In this document: positions 23,903-36,065 of the stretch, in pieces
Layout of the letters: the number at the start of each line of letters is the position of its first letter
How positions within the stretch are numbered: position 1 is the first letter of the stretch
Source: Laguncularia racemosa
Lineage: Eukaryota > Streptophyta > Magnoliopsida > Myrtales > Combretaceae
DNA length: 64,000 bases
Reading direction: 5' to 3'
Assembly (NCBI GenBank): GCA_037954665.1
Contig: JBBMOL010000253.1
Location: 434,001 to 498,000, forward strand
Program-made: the position numbers and the translations under genes
The notes under the pieces: model-generated
Seen by the model: the letters and a program-made list of their open reading frames with translations, nothing else
The model's database searches: none
What the model was told of the DNA's origin: nothing

Positions 23903-25109
23903 ATTATGGACAAGAAAGATGAGAGATAAAACAAAACCTAACAAATCTGGTCCAACGGATCAAATCCGGTCATGTCATTATTTACGTGTTAACTGTCAAG
24001 TCCTCTTAAATCGTCTAGAATGCCCAATTTCCATGCATTTTTGTGGTTTCAAAATCGTGTAGATTATGGGAAAATAAAATCATATGAGATCTTTTATCAT
24101 CAAAAAGCACGAGCTTTCATCATGTGATATGAATGCCATGTAGGACAATGGAAGCGAAACAACATTAAAGAGAGTAGTACGATGTATATGGTTATGAAAA
24201 TTAAATTATACAGTAATTATAATAAGGCAACTAAGAAAATTCACCACAAGAATAAAGGGCTCTCTTCAAATAAAATTCCAACCCTGATCTTGAATTTACT
24301 AGAAACCCATCGCGTTCAGATTCTTGTTTTACGTGCACGTAATGGCTTCTTTTCCAAATTACGATGGAAACATAAAAATAACTCCTACTTGGATGTCCTT
24401 AAATCTTAATCGATAATTGAAAGCCTTCGTCTGCTCCGGGAATCGCTTTTTTTTTTTTTTTTTTGCTTTTAAATAAGATTCACAATGCTCAACACCAAGG
24501 ATGTTAATGTCTTCGTTGGAACACATACAGCATCTCAATAAGATTCCCCAATTAATGTAATCCAGCCACTTAGCCTTTTGTAACTCTCAATGAAAAATCT
24601 GTGTAATAACTTGCTACGGAAACGAGACTTGAAACTTAAAACTTGTAAGTGCAATCGATTAATTTAATTCTGGTGAAGGAACAGATAAGAAAAAAAAAAG
24701 TAGTAACAATATAAAATGATGCTCTAGCACTATTAATGAATTTTGATTGCCCTATACCATAGGTAACAAAAAAGCGTCACATCTCATCCAATAAAAATGT
24801 AATTCTTTTTTCTAAATGACTTCATATCTAAAATCCTAACAAGAGACTATTTATATAAAGGTACGGTTAAATATAAGCCTTACAATGTAAATGTAATTTA
24901 ACAATTAGTAATTAACCACTAAGAAAATAATAAAAGAAATTAATAATATAATAGAATAAAAGGTAACAATAAAGCTAAACACAACCCAAATAATAGCTTA
25001 AATAAAATAACTAAACATAAAAATCTTCATAACATGTGGACCAATAACACTAACATAAACTCTCGTGCATGTATCCATGGTCCTTATCATTTCTCCCTAG
25101 CTTGAAGAA
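23903..25109. other. Intergenic spacer
   Basis: Contains the first copy of a 156-bp duplicated segment (24235-24390), a 19-T run (about 24446-24464) and AT-rich DNA. The ORF at 24182-24409 runs through the duplicated segment and is not recognised. No gene is supported. Confidence 0.55.
24235..24390. repeat. 156-bp dispersed direct repeat, copy 1
   Basis: Runs from 'gaaaattcac' to 'cctacttgga' and matches 26154-26310 in the same orientation with scattered substitutions. Shared blocks include 'cttgaatttacta' and 'tcttttccaaatt'. Confidence 0.85.
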
Positions 25110-26140
25110 ATTTACGTTCAGCAGATTGAAGTTGATGTATCGCTTATAAAGATCTAAATTAATTCTTTGAAAATCTAACCCAACAATCTATGTGGCATCT
25201 GAAGGCGAATGATCTACCCATTTGATAAGAAAGTCCTTGCCATCTCTCATAATTAGATTATTAATAACATCATCTACCTTCTTTTCTTTCATCTTAGTGC
25301 TAGAACTATGCAACAATATCTAGTGGAAACTTTACATTAATCATTTTCAAAATTTTGAAAGGTCCCATGCCAAAACCTCTTTGGTCCAATTTGAGTCATT
25401 ACTAAATTCTCTCCTAAAATTCCTCAATACCTATGATGAACATCTATAGTAGACTTTTATTATTCATTACTTAAGGTAATTTTCTTTCTAATTTCTACAT
25501 GTAAGTCACGAGTGTAAGTGGCAAATGACTAAGCAAGTTTAGGAGGTCTAGATGTAAGTAGGAGTGGTATAAGATCAATAGGGTGTCTCAGTTAATAACC
25601 TAGTATAACTTTAAAGGGACTTAAACCAATGGGTCTATTTATTAAACTGTTGTAGGAAAATTCTACCATAGGAAGGATGTGATCCCAAGTAGATGCATGG
25701 TCACCAAATAAGCACCTCAGCAAATCACATAAACTCCATCAACTGCTTTAGTTTAACCACTAGCCATAGAGTGAAATGCTAAAGAAAAAACTATAATTTG
25801 GTACCTAGCATTATCCATAGTGTCTTCCAAAAGTAGCTCACAAGTTTAGCACCCTTATCTAATATTTTGGCTTCAAATAACCCATGCAACTTAACAGTTT
25901 CACTAAAGAACAATTTGTTTGTGTGAGAGGTATCACAATAATGTTTCCTAATAGGTTGTCCTTTTTATTTTGCACTCTCAATAAGATGGTAAGCTAGGCA
26001 AGGTTAGTCCACTAACTAAATTTGCCACAAGCTAAATGTCAAGCATGAGTGGTGACCTCCTAAGATTTCTTCAGGAAAAGGGTCCTTAATTTCCTCAACT
26101 AAAGTTTTTACCTCTATGGGTAAGTCTAGTCTTACTTCAG
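25110..26140 (-). pseudogene. Chromovirus (Gypsy) integrase and chromodomain relic
   Basis: On the minus strand, scattered integrase core phrases come first (HTNKLFFSETVKLHG, FWKTLWIMLGTK). WDHILPMVEFSYNSLINRP and LSPFKVILGY follow, then RHPIDLIP and DLHVEIRKKI. A chromodomain follows at about 25255-25130: KDFLIKWVDHSPSDAT, with TAG where the conserved Trp is expected, then RINLDLYKRYINFN. Gag, protease and reverse transcriptase are missing. The chromodomain in living relatives reads histone marks to direct integration. The relic differs in sequence type from the Tekay-like elements nearby. Confidence 0.75.
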
Positions 26141-26153
26141 GTAATGACTGTTT

Positions 26154-26310
26154 GAAAATTCACTAGGAGAATAAAGGGTTCTCTTTAAATAAAATTTCAA
26201 ACCTAATCTTGAATTTACTATAAACCCATCACATTCAAATTCTTGTTTTACATTCATGTAATGGCCTTCTTTTCCAAATTGTGATGGAAACATAAAAATT
26301 ACACTTACTT
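26154..26310. repeat. 156-bp dispersed direct repeat, copy 2
   Basis: Second copy of the segment at 24235-24390. The two copies bracket the chromovirus relic, which may mark an old duplication or rearrangement boundary. Confidence 0.85.
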
Positions 26311-26439
26311 GCATCTATGGTCTCCATCAAGATGTCTAATGGTTTAGATTAAATGTTGCAATAGGATATGAAATTCTAAATGTTCATAATATGCGTCTTG
26401 TCTCATGGACTCATCATACTATTAAGCTTAATTATTCAC

Positions 26440-27700
26440 TTAATAGCTCATTTACTTCAATATAATAGAGAGAAAATAGAATAGTTATTCCTAAAATAAA
26501 ATATATTCCCATATTTACTTCAAAATTGGTTGAGAAATAACTATTCCAGAAGTTTGTTTTATTCCCTCTCTACAAGGAATCATTATCTTTTATCAGATGG
26601 TATTAGTTTTTCCTTCTAAACGATCATGTGACAATTTTAACCATCATCAAACTTACACCACCAGACCACTACTATTGTCACCACCCCTACATCGATAACA
26701 CCACTATTATTGCACCACTACTATTGCCACCACCCCCTTTATCGTTACACCACCACAACCGCCATCCACCATCACTACCACTATAGCATTATTATAGCAA
26801 CCATATCTACATCACTAATAGTACCTATGCACCGTTAACACTACCATCGTTGCTACTACCATCATCACCACCATAACAATCACGGTAAACCACATTATCG
26901 TTACCATTGTCACTACCACCACCCCCACTTCAACTACCACCCCTTCACCACCACTACCAACATCATCATTGCTATCACTATTATCATCATTTTCACATTA
27001 TCAATTGCTACCACCAACCTATTAGCCCATAATGACCATTGTTGTGACTACCACCACCACTATTACCCTTATACTGCCACCACCACTATTACCCTTATAC
27101 TGCCACCACCATCATAAAGTCACCAAATGCTTACCACTTGCACCACCACCACTACCATTATCACCACCTTCCCACTCGCTAACATTACTACCACCATTTA
27201 ATCTCGCCACTAGCACCACTACTACTATTACCCTATACTACCACCTCAGCCCATGCTTAGATACTACCATGGTGTTGGTAATAGTAGTGATTTGATGGTG
27301 GTGCAGCAATAGAGGTAGTGGGCGTGTTGGTGGTGGTACACTAATATAATTGTGATAATGGTGTAGTAAAGGCAACGGCAGTATTGATGTAGAGTTATTT
27401 GTAGTGGTGTTGGTACCAATAATAATGAGGTGGTAATGGTGAGGGTGGTATTGGGTAGTGGGAATGGTGGTAATGGTAATGATGGTATTTTTCATCAAAC
27501 AAGGTAATTTTGGTACTTTTATTTTATTCCTAACTCAAAAATATAATCTAATAGTATGATGTAAACAATATAATAGTTATTTCCTGCAATATAGATTTTT
27601 ACGAAATAAACAATACAATATATATTAGTTGGCTGTAACTAGTAGTAGTTATTTCTAAGGAATAGTTTTCTATTCATTTTGTCTTTTTCATTTCTTAAAG
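26440..27700. mobile_element. Possible MITE with a large ACC/GGT microsatellite core
   Basis: The outer sequences 'gaatagttattcctaaaataaa' (about 26472) and, inverted, 'aaataactactactag' joined to 'gaatagaaaactattcct' (about 27640-27680) form imperfect terminal inverted repeats of roughly 25 bp. Between them lies trinucleotide-repeat DNA. No transposase and no certain target duplication were found, so this is a structural guess. Confidence 0.35.
26650..27480. repeat. ACC-rich microsatellite switching to GGT-rich
   Basis: 26650-27250 is dominated by ACC/CAC/ATC triplets on the plus strand and 27265-27480 by their complements (GGT/GTG/GAT), so the two halves could pair as a long imperfect hairpin. 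A 26-bp unit is duplicated at 27052-27103. The ORFs at 27032-27295 (+) and 27238-27498 (-) are Thr/His/Pro-rich repeat translations, not genes. Confidence 0.85.
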
Positions 27701-29029
27701 TAAATCGGTCAAAGAGTTAAATAAAAATAGGGGTAATTACAAACACATTTATAAAATTATTGGTCAAGTATTGATAGGCTTAATAAACTTTTAAAGCATT
27801 CTTCCATCATCCCATAACTTTAAAAATTATATACATACTCTTTAAGCTATTCTCAAGTCCTAGAAATGTCATTGAAAAAACTATAAATAGTGCCATATTA
27901 GGAGCTTTAGTGGCAATTTGGGACATATATATTTTTCAAAAATTTAAGCAAGTGAAAACATGTCTTTTAAGTTCATATATTTTATTAGCTCATATAGCAT
28001 ATCATTAAAATATGCCCATAAAAATAGAAGGCACCAGTTATTGTGTTTTATAATCTATATGGTAGGTGCAACTCTTCTACCAAGTTGGCCACTCACTTTT
28101 AAATGAAATAAGATTCTAAGCAAATCATGCAAATTCCATCTTCAATCTTTGAGTGTGTACTTTGTATTCCTATGTTTTTCCTTTTACAATACTGTGAGCG
28201 GATTGCTTCCTTACTACTCATACACATGTATTGGATCCAAATCTACACATGGCATAGCTATTAGACATTGATGAATGAATCTAGATACATTGTCTACCAA
28301 TGGAAAAAAAATTCTAAGGATACACTAGAAAAACCCCCTTAGGTATCTCAAGAATAACTTTGTTGCTATGTGAGATCGTTGACTTGGTTGGTGTATGATT
28401 GTGATTGACAAACCATATCGAGTTAATTTTACTCGATTTGAGTTTAAATAAAATCTCGATGTGAATAAGATTTTTCATACTGAAGTTGACTCAAGTAGAC
28501 TTGTTTAAATTCAACCATTTATAAATTTTTAATTAAATTTATCTTCAAGCTTAGAACAGACTTAAGTTCTATAAACTCTTAGTATGGCATTTAAGCTTAA
28601 AAAGATATTAGACTCGTAAGTCCATTGAGTGAAGCATATTGAAGCTTGAGCTTAATTTGATAAACTGCTCGAGTAGTTGATGTCTTAGGTTCAATGAAAT
28701 TCAGCTAAATCAAACTTGCAACAATATTAATTTGAGCTCAAATCACTTGTGAGCCAACTTGCTTTATTTACAATCCTACGCATGATTAAGCAAGGTGATC
28801 TACATTATCATTACAAGCTTAGTCATCAATCTATATCAATGTAATGACCCATCTATATTAGGTCTCTCTCTCTAACTTTTAGAGAGAGAAGTTTTTTCTC
28901 TTTTTAAGAGATTCCACACCATTTTTGTGTGATTTAGTTTTTTACAAAACTTTATCCTAAAATACTTGGCAGCTTTTAAATTTATAATACAATTTCACAT
29001 TACACCACTATTCACATTCATGAACATTT
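27701..29029. other. Intergenic, including a degenerate CTCGAG/AAGCTTGA repeat
   Basis: No gene recognised. From about 28370 to 28790 the sequence is made of degenerate phrases such as 'agcttgagcttaatttg' and 'actgctcgagtagttg', a texture common to an abundant plant repeat whose class I cannot name. A CT/AG-rich stretch (28860-28905) can fold back on itself ('tctctctctctaactttt' against 'tagagagagaag'). Confidence 0.4.
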
Positions 29030-29265
29030 TGTAAAGGATATTAGTTTATTTAATTCCACATATAATTATATTATTAGTACAATTGTCACATTTTCTATTA
29101 GTAGTTAGTTGGCTCTTGTATGTTAGTATAAATAGTGTTGAAAATAGAACAAACAGATAACTCTTCTTTTTCGAATACCATTATTACATTAGCTTTACTC
29201 TACAAGTTCTTGTGTATAGATTTTTATTCTATATGATTCAACAAAGAAAACTACAACTTTTCACA
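29030..29265 (+). mobile_element. 5' LTR of Copia element
   Basis: TGTAAAGGATATT to TTTTCACA, 236 bp, with promoter-like 'agtataaatagtg' (about 29124). Preceded by CATTT (29025-29029), the target duplication repeated at 35041-35045. It differs from the 3' LTR at about 30 of 237 positions by eye. Confidence 0.95.
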
Positions 29266-29277
29266 TGGTATCAAAGC
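29266..29277 (+). other. Primer-binding site of Copia element
   Basis: TGGTATCAAAGC, one mismatch from the usual initiator-Met-tRNA complement TGGTATCAGAGC, immediately after the LTR. Confidence 0.85.
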
Positions 29278-31476
29278 TATCTAGTAAGATCTATATCTTC
29301 TAAAAGTGTTCTTTTCATCAGTTCTTGAGGTGAGTAATCTAATAGATCGAGAAGTACAAGTTGAATAGAATGTTTCAGATCCATTGTTCATTTCACCTTT
29401 TGATAACCTTAGCATGGTAATAGGAAATATTATTTTTAATGGCACGAATTATTTGACTTAGAATAGATCTATACAAATCAAATTAGGTGCAAAACTCAAG
29501 ATAGGGTTTATTGATGTAACAATTTCAAAACCAAATCTGAATTCACCAGATCTAATTAAATGGGAAATGAATGACTATATGGTTAGATGTTGGATCTTGA
29601 ACTCAATGTTGAGTGAGATTTCACAAAAAAAAAAAATTATACTCACAATATGCTACTGATTTGTGGAATGAAGTTCACAAACAATATGGATGAAGCAATG
29701 GTCCACTAATTTTTTAACTTCAATGCGAAATTGTGAATTTGAAACAAATTAATCATTCCATAGGGGTTTACTATAATAAAATGAAAGATGCTAGGATAAA
29801 CTCCAAGCACTTCATTCACATTCTGCATATGGTAGATTAGAGTATTGTACTTGTAGGTTAAAGGAGAGGATTGTTGAGTATGAATCTAGAAGTAGAGTGA
29901 CTCAATTTCTTATGGGACTTAATGAAGGATATGGAGCTATTAGAAATCAAATTTTGTCCATGGATCCACTACGAACTATGAATAAAGCATATTATTTAGT
30001 CCAACAAATAGAAACAAAAAAGAATATTACATCTCTTGGTTCTGCTAAGTTGGAAGTAATAGCCTATCAAGGGTTGAAACATGAATGACAAGAAAAAAGA
30101 AAAGAGGATTTTTTGCAAGCATTGTAAATTAGAGGGTCATAGCATTGATATTCAATTAATCAGTTATCTCGGTTGGTACAAAGGGAAAAAAAAAAAGCAA
30201 GCAAAAATAGAAATTTTGGGAAGGTGAGTATGAATTGTATCATGGAAAATCCTAATTCAAATGCAACACCTCTAGATGTGCTCAATGAGAATGAAAATTG
30301 TTATGATTCAGCTTGTTCAAGTAATTTTTCATGTTTCTCAAATGTTGCGGAGTTATGAATCCTCAATTGGTTTAATCTATTTACCATGAAATGATCAAGT
30401 TGATGCAAAGGAAGCAATAAAATCAAGATCATATGGTGAATTCTACATGCTTTAATGCAATTAATAGCAAATTTAGTTCTTAGATAATTGGTCCAAGAGC
30501 CATAGATCCTATAACTCCTTTTCATTCCATTCTTTTTTATACCCATTCTTTGCCTTAACCCATCTATATAAAACTTCCTAATGGTACTGCAAAATCTGTT
30601 CAAACCACTGGTTCGATATGCATAACACCTTTCTCGCCCTTACAAATGTTCTTTATGTGTTTCTTATAACTTGTTATCTATTCATCAAGTATTAAATGAT
30701 AACAAGTTAATAGCAAAGATTGATTCTTTTTCCTTTGCTTTCTAGGACCAAAAAAATAGTCACACTATTGCTTTAGCCAAAGCATCTCATGGTTTGTATG
30801 TCTTGTAATCAAAGGTTATGGATCGTTCTGTGTCCAAGTCTTCTTATGTTACATTCGGACATCTGCAAACATTTGAATGTGGATTCATTTGTTTGTGAAA
30901 TCTATCATCAATTTAAAAGTCATAGGCTACCTTTGAAAGATCATTTGATGTTTCACCATCATTATTATATCTTATACATGTGGACATTTGGGGCCCTTAT
31001 TCTATTTCTTCAATTTATGGTGCTAAATGTTTCTTAACCATCCTTGATGATTTTACTTGTTCTACATGGACTTATTTATTTACTCAAAAACATGTCACAA
31101 GCTACTATGGTTATTGATAAGTTCTTTAAACTTATCAAAAATCAGTTCAATGATGTTCTTAGGATCATGTAGACAAATAACGGTTTTAAATTTAAGTCAC
31201 ACAACTATCAAGCCATGTTACATAATCTAGGAATTATACATCAACATTCAACCACTTATACTCCACAACAAAATGGACAAGTGGAACATAAGCATAGGCA
31301 TGTCATTAAAATAGCAAGGGCATTAAGGTTACAAGCAAACTTACCTAAACACTTTTGGGGAGTGTGTGTTAACTATCACCGATCTTATTAACCTCATGCC
31401 TACAGCTAAACTATACAAGAAATCACCTCACGAAATCTTATTTGGAGAAAAACTAACATATGATCATCAAGACTTA

Positions 31477-32790
31477 TAATTAATTAATTTTTATCTAATT
31501 TCAATCTATTTTATAAGCACAATTAATTAAATATTACACTGATTCGCTCATATTTTGATTTTAGTTCCTTTAAAGCAATTTTGGATTAAAAATAAATAAA
31601 TTGCACAAGTTTCACATGATTTAGAGCTCATATAAACAAGTTACACAATTTGGAAAAGTACATAGTCACGTTCATGACATTGTTAATATAGTTTATAAGA
31701 AAAGTTTCAACATGGTCACCAACATGACCATATTGGTGCCCATGTATCTATAGAAAAGGAATTTATTAACAAATCAAGATACATGACCATGTAAGAAGTC
31801 GTGTTGTGGCCATATCACACTTAATTTCTACTTTCCTATTCTATCACGGTTGTTGACGATTACTATCTTAGTTAATAAACAATATTAAAAATGCAATCTC
31901 TTGTCTATTGAAAACAACTTTCTTATTTTATGAAGATTTAACTTTCCATTCCATAAAGATATAACTTTCTTTTTCAAAATACATTTAATCACTATAAAAA
32001 GGAGTGTAAAGTCCAAGCATCATATAGATAGAGTTTTAGAATTAGCAATATCATAGTTATAGATTTTACTGTTATTTCTATCTCATTAATATTCTTCTTT
32101 ATACACTATTTTTATATTTTTGCTCTTAATTTCGATATGATCCTAGCATAATTTTCTTTGTATACTTGGGTATGATAAACTCTAGAATAAATATATAAGT
32201 TCTAGTTTATTATTCAATGAAATTATTATCATTCTTATAATTTAATTATATGTTTTTTATTGTTTTCAAATTAATATTGCTGACATATTATTTTGAAGTA
32301 TGATTTCATACATAGAAATTGAGAGATCCTATTTTTGAATAGATCTAGTATAAGTAAAAAGAGTTACAAACAATCCTAGAGATTGGATAACATAAATCTT
32401 TCGAATTATGGTCAAACCTAATAGTGAAATTCATGAAGTGAAAGTAATGCAATTTTAGGGGTTTTAATTATGAAGAAATTCCAAACAATCAACCTGGAAT
32501 TATGAATTAGTATACTCGAGAGAGCAATTAGTTCAAATTAGAAATTTCAATGGTCCAGGAATATAATAATAAAATTAAATGATAATTAGTTAATTATATT
32601 GGTAATTCTATAGGGATTTAACATTCGGGTACGCTTTTTATGATAGTTGTTTTCTTAAAATTTACTCATTGCTTACTTCATTTGATTTTTGCAATTAGAT
32701 AATAGGAGAAAATGTAATTACTAGTAACCATAGTCTCTATGAGATCAACACTCAATATTAATATCCACTATACTACATAATCAATAGGTG
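31477..32790. mobile_element. Insertion within the Copia integrase
   Basis: Copia sequence stops after LFGEKLTYDHQ and resumes near 32800 with sequence equal to 'CYASI.SPQSNKFEHKGIK'. The inserted DNA is non-coding, AT-rich, carries a CACG/CATG palindromic block at 31650-31830 and ends in 'gagatcaacactc' and 'aggtgcacttacc', phrases I associate with non-coding parts of plant LTR elements. Ends are approximate; no target duplication was identified. Confidence 0.6.
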
Positions 32791-34803
32791 CACTTACCTA
32801 TAAGTCTAGGATAGTAGGCTAAACCGATATGCTTCCATTGTTTCACCTCAATCAAATAAGTTTGAACATAAAGGCATTAAGTGTATATTTCTAGCTATGT
32901 ATATGGTCAAAAAGGCTATATAAAGTCTATGGTTTATGTGCACATAAAATTTTTGTCAATCAAGATGTCATATTTCATGAAAACATCTTACTTTTTTTTT
33001 TTTGTCACAGTTCTTCTTTACCTGATTATTCTTAGTTTTCTCATCCTTCTTTAGAATTTGATGATATTCCTAGTGATCAATTGTCTTTAATGACTGATTA
33101 ATCCTCTAAATTTATTCATGTTTCTAACAATACTCAACCATCTTCTTTTTCTATTGATGATTAATCTAATCATATTGTTAGACGATTAAATAAAATACAA
33201 AAATAGCCATCTTGGTTGCAAGGTTACACACATACTGCATAATGTAAAGGTTACAAGCACTACTAATTGTTTTGCCCAATTTCTCTTCTTCTCGTACATC
33301 ATATCCATTTTTTTTCTCACACATTTACTAATTTTCCTTCTGACTATATTACATCCATGGAAAATGTTCCCATTACTCAAAAACCATTTTGCTATTCTCA
33401 AGCATCAAAACATGGAGAATGGATTGCAGCAACGCAAAAGGAGTTAAAGGCATTGGAACTTAATGATACTTAGAAGTTAAATACATTGCCTCTTGGTAAG
33501 AAACCAATTGGTTCAAAATGGTTATATAAGATTAAATATCAACCTAATAGAATTATGGAGCGATACAAAGCTAAATTAGATGCAAAGGGTGATAGTCAAG
33601 TCAAGGGAGTCGATTACCATGATACTTTTTCTCCTAGAGCTAAATTAGGAAATGTGAGAATTCTTTTAGTAATTGCTACTGCCTATAAATGGCCCTTATA
33701 TCAGATAGATATTGACAATACTTTCCTTCATGGATTTTTATATGAGGAAATTTACATAACTCCTCCACAAGGTTATTCTGAAGCTAGTCTAAATCAAGTT
33801 TGCAAGCTCAAGAGGTCATTATATGGTCTTAAATAGGCATTTAAGCAATGGAATAAGGAAATTTCTCTATTTCTCTTTCATCATGGTTTCATTCAGTCAA
33901 CATATGATTACTCTTTGTTCACTAAGTATCAAGGTGATGGTCTTTTGATTGTCCTTTTACATGTTGATGATATGCTGATCTTAGGAACCAATGAATTTGA
34001 TATTGCTTCTTTAAAGTCAAATTTGGATAAAACTTTCACTATTAAGAATCTAGGTCATGCTAGGTTCTTTCTTAGGTTGGAAATATGTCAAACCACATCA
34101 GGAACTTTGATCAATCAGCAAAAATTTATTCTTGACATATTTTCAAATATTAGGAAGGCTTTTATACTTAACACTTATAAGGCCTGATATATATTTTGCA
34201 ATTCACAAATTGAGTCAGTTTTTTGTCACAACCATGTCTTCATTTACAAGTGGCACTACACCAGTTGAAGTATCTTAAAGGAACATTCGATTTAGGCCTC
34301 TTTTATTCTTCTAACAATTCTCTTATATTACAAGCTTATTCTAATGCCTAATAAGGCTCTTGCTCATTTGATCGCATATCACTTTCCGAGTGCTGTATTA
34401 TGTCAAGATCTACTTTAATCTCCTAGAAATCTAAGAAACAATCCACAATGAGCACATCGACAACTGAAGCAAAGTATCAAAGCTAGCTACTACTCGAAGG
34501 AGCTAATATAGACTTTTTTATATACTCCAAGATTTTCATGTTCCATGTTTCTTGCTTGTTCCATTCATTGTGACAATAAATCTACAATTCCCATTGCTAA
34601 TAATCCTCGTCTTCATGGAAGAAAAAAACACATAGATATTGATGTCCATTTTGTTCGTGATCATATTTCTCATAGATTTCTCAAGCTTCTCCATGTCTCC
34701 TCTCAAAATCAGCTTGCTAATCTTTGTACTAAGTTGCGTACCATACAATTACATATTATTTTATCTAAGTTAAATCTTTGAAGAGATCCAACTTAAGGGG
34801 GGA

Positions 34804-35040
34804 TGTGAAGGATATTAGTTTATTTGATTCCACATGTAATTATATTATTAGTGCACTTGTCAAATATTCTATTAGTAGTTAGTTGGCTCTTATATATTAG
34901 TATAAATAGTGTTGAAAACAATTTAAACAGATAACTCTTCTTTTCTAAATACCACTATTGCATTGGCTTTACTCTAGAATTTCTTGCATACAAATTCTTG
35001 ATTCAATTTGATTCAATGAAGAAAACTATAACTTTTCACA
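34804..35040 (+). mobile_element. 3' LTR of Copia element
   Basis: TGTGAAGGATATT to TTTTCACA, 237 bp, followed by CATTT (35041-35045), identical to the 5' flank 29025-29029. Confidence 0.95.
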
Positions 35041-35400
35041 CATTTCGTAAGCAAAATTTGAGGCAAGTATTAAATGATTAATTGAATGTAGTGATATTTG
35101 CTTGTAAGCTCATCTTTAACCCAATAAATCTAGTTCCAATTTCTTCATTTTGCTCATCTCTTTCCTTTACTTACGTTTTAAGGGAGAAGAAGAAGAAGAA
35201 GAACATTTTTAGAAATGTTATCCTCATTTTCTTTTTCATTTCATCACATATTTTGTCCATATTAACTTTGTTTATAAATAGAACAATGCTTAGTCTTGTT
35301 GCTTTACCTATAAATTCAACCTAGTATTGTCTCATCAATAATGGTCAATATGCTATAGAAAATCATGGGAACCATGGGTCTAGATATTAGTTATTTGATA

Positions 35401-35602
35401 CAAAATTTCTTGCTATTGGTTGCATGTTTTCTAATAAATCTCTGAATAAAGTAACACTAATGAACATTCTTGGAAATGCTTAGAGTGAGTATGGCAATGT
35501 AAAAATCACTACCGTAAGTGCTAATAAGTTTATCTTCTCTATGCCTAGTAAGAAGATGTTTGATGTAGTGATAAGAAATGGTCCATCGATGACTGATCGT
35601 AT
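35401..35602 (+). pseudogene. DUF4283-like domain relic
   Basis: One frame reads AIGCMFSNKSLNKVTLMNIL, then GNA, a stop, and SEYGNVKITTVSANKFIFSM. The end is DVVIRNGPSMTDR. This follows the pattern of the plant DUF4283 domain (a short nucleic-acid-associated domain common in LINE-type and zinc-knuckle retroelement proteins): conserved 'nk..l...l..aW', 'fiF.f' and 'GPw'. The single stop is TAG exactly where Trp is expected. No start or neighbouring zinc knuckle is seen. Assignment is by pattern only. Confidence 0.45.
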
Positions 35603-35819
35603 TCCTCGAAGAAGTTGTTGACAAGTTTAATGTTGTCTGTCAACAGTCAGTTCCATGAAGAAACTTTTTTATGTTTTTTTATTTATTTCTAAGTTTGTAC
35701 TGTCTCTTGCCTCGTTTTAAGTTTCTTTGTTTGTCTAAACTTTTTTTGATAGTTTGGCTGCATCATTAGACGGTGGATAATTGTATGAATTTCTACGGCT
35801 AATCGTACTCGATGAAATC

Positions 35820-36065
35820 GGTTACACAGTCGATAAGCTTAATAATGTCCATCAATAGTTATACTTGCAGTGCCAATAGCTGTGACCTCACTGTCAACAG
35901 CCTTGTTTCACAGCTATCACAGTGAGTCTAAAAAATGTAGATTGCAACTTCACTATTGATGGCTTTTATAGTGGTTGTCAACAGTGAGTTCTGAAGTTTA
36001 ATAAATCTAAGAGTGCAACCTCACTGTTAATGACCTTGTTAAATGCCGTCGACAATAGGTCCACC
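35820..36065. repeat. Tandem repeat with inverted CACTGTCAAC arms
   Basis: About three units of 60-70 bp (starting near 35881, 35943 and 36013), each with a 'tgcaacctcactgt' arm and a downstream inverted arm such as 'gctatcacagtgag' or 'gttgtcaacagtgag'. Architecture resembles the CACG palindromic repeats but with a different core. Confidence 0.65.

Larger units (their letters stand above)
29266..34803 (+). pseudogene. Ty1/Copia gag-pol relic (6-kb element 29030-35040)
   Basis: Internal region of a structurally complete element. Gag starts near 29405 (VIGNIIFNGTNYLT). An open piece at 29897-30088 holds TQFLMGLNEGYGAIRNQILS, and the knuckle CKHCKLEGHSIDIQ lacks its last Cys. Integrase: HSTTYTPQQNGQVEH at about 31240, and QTNNGFKF, where the catalytic Asp of DNG is Asn. 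A 1.3-kb insertion (31477-32790) splits it. Reverse transcriptase 33486-34187: GSKWLYKIKYQPN, QIDIDNTFLHGFLYEE, YGLK followed by TAG for Gln, and HVDDMLILG with His for the usual Tyr. RNase H follows (STSTTEAKYQS near 34455). A polypurine tract 'acttaagggggga' abuts the 3' LTR. Order IN-RT-RH identifies Copia. It is dead. Confidence 0.92.

Noticed and set aside
27032..27498. Two overlapping ORFs rich in Thr, His, Pro and Ile on opposite strands
   Set aside because: They are translations of ACC/GGT microsatellite DNA with no domain or start context.
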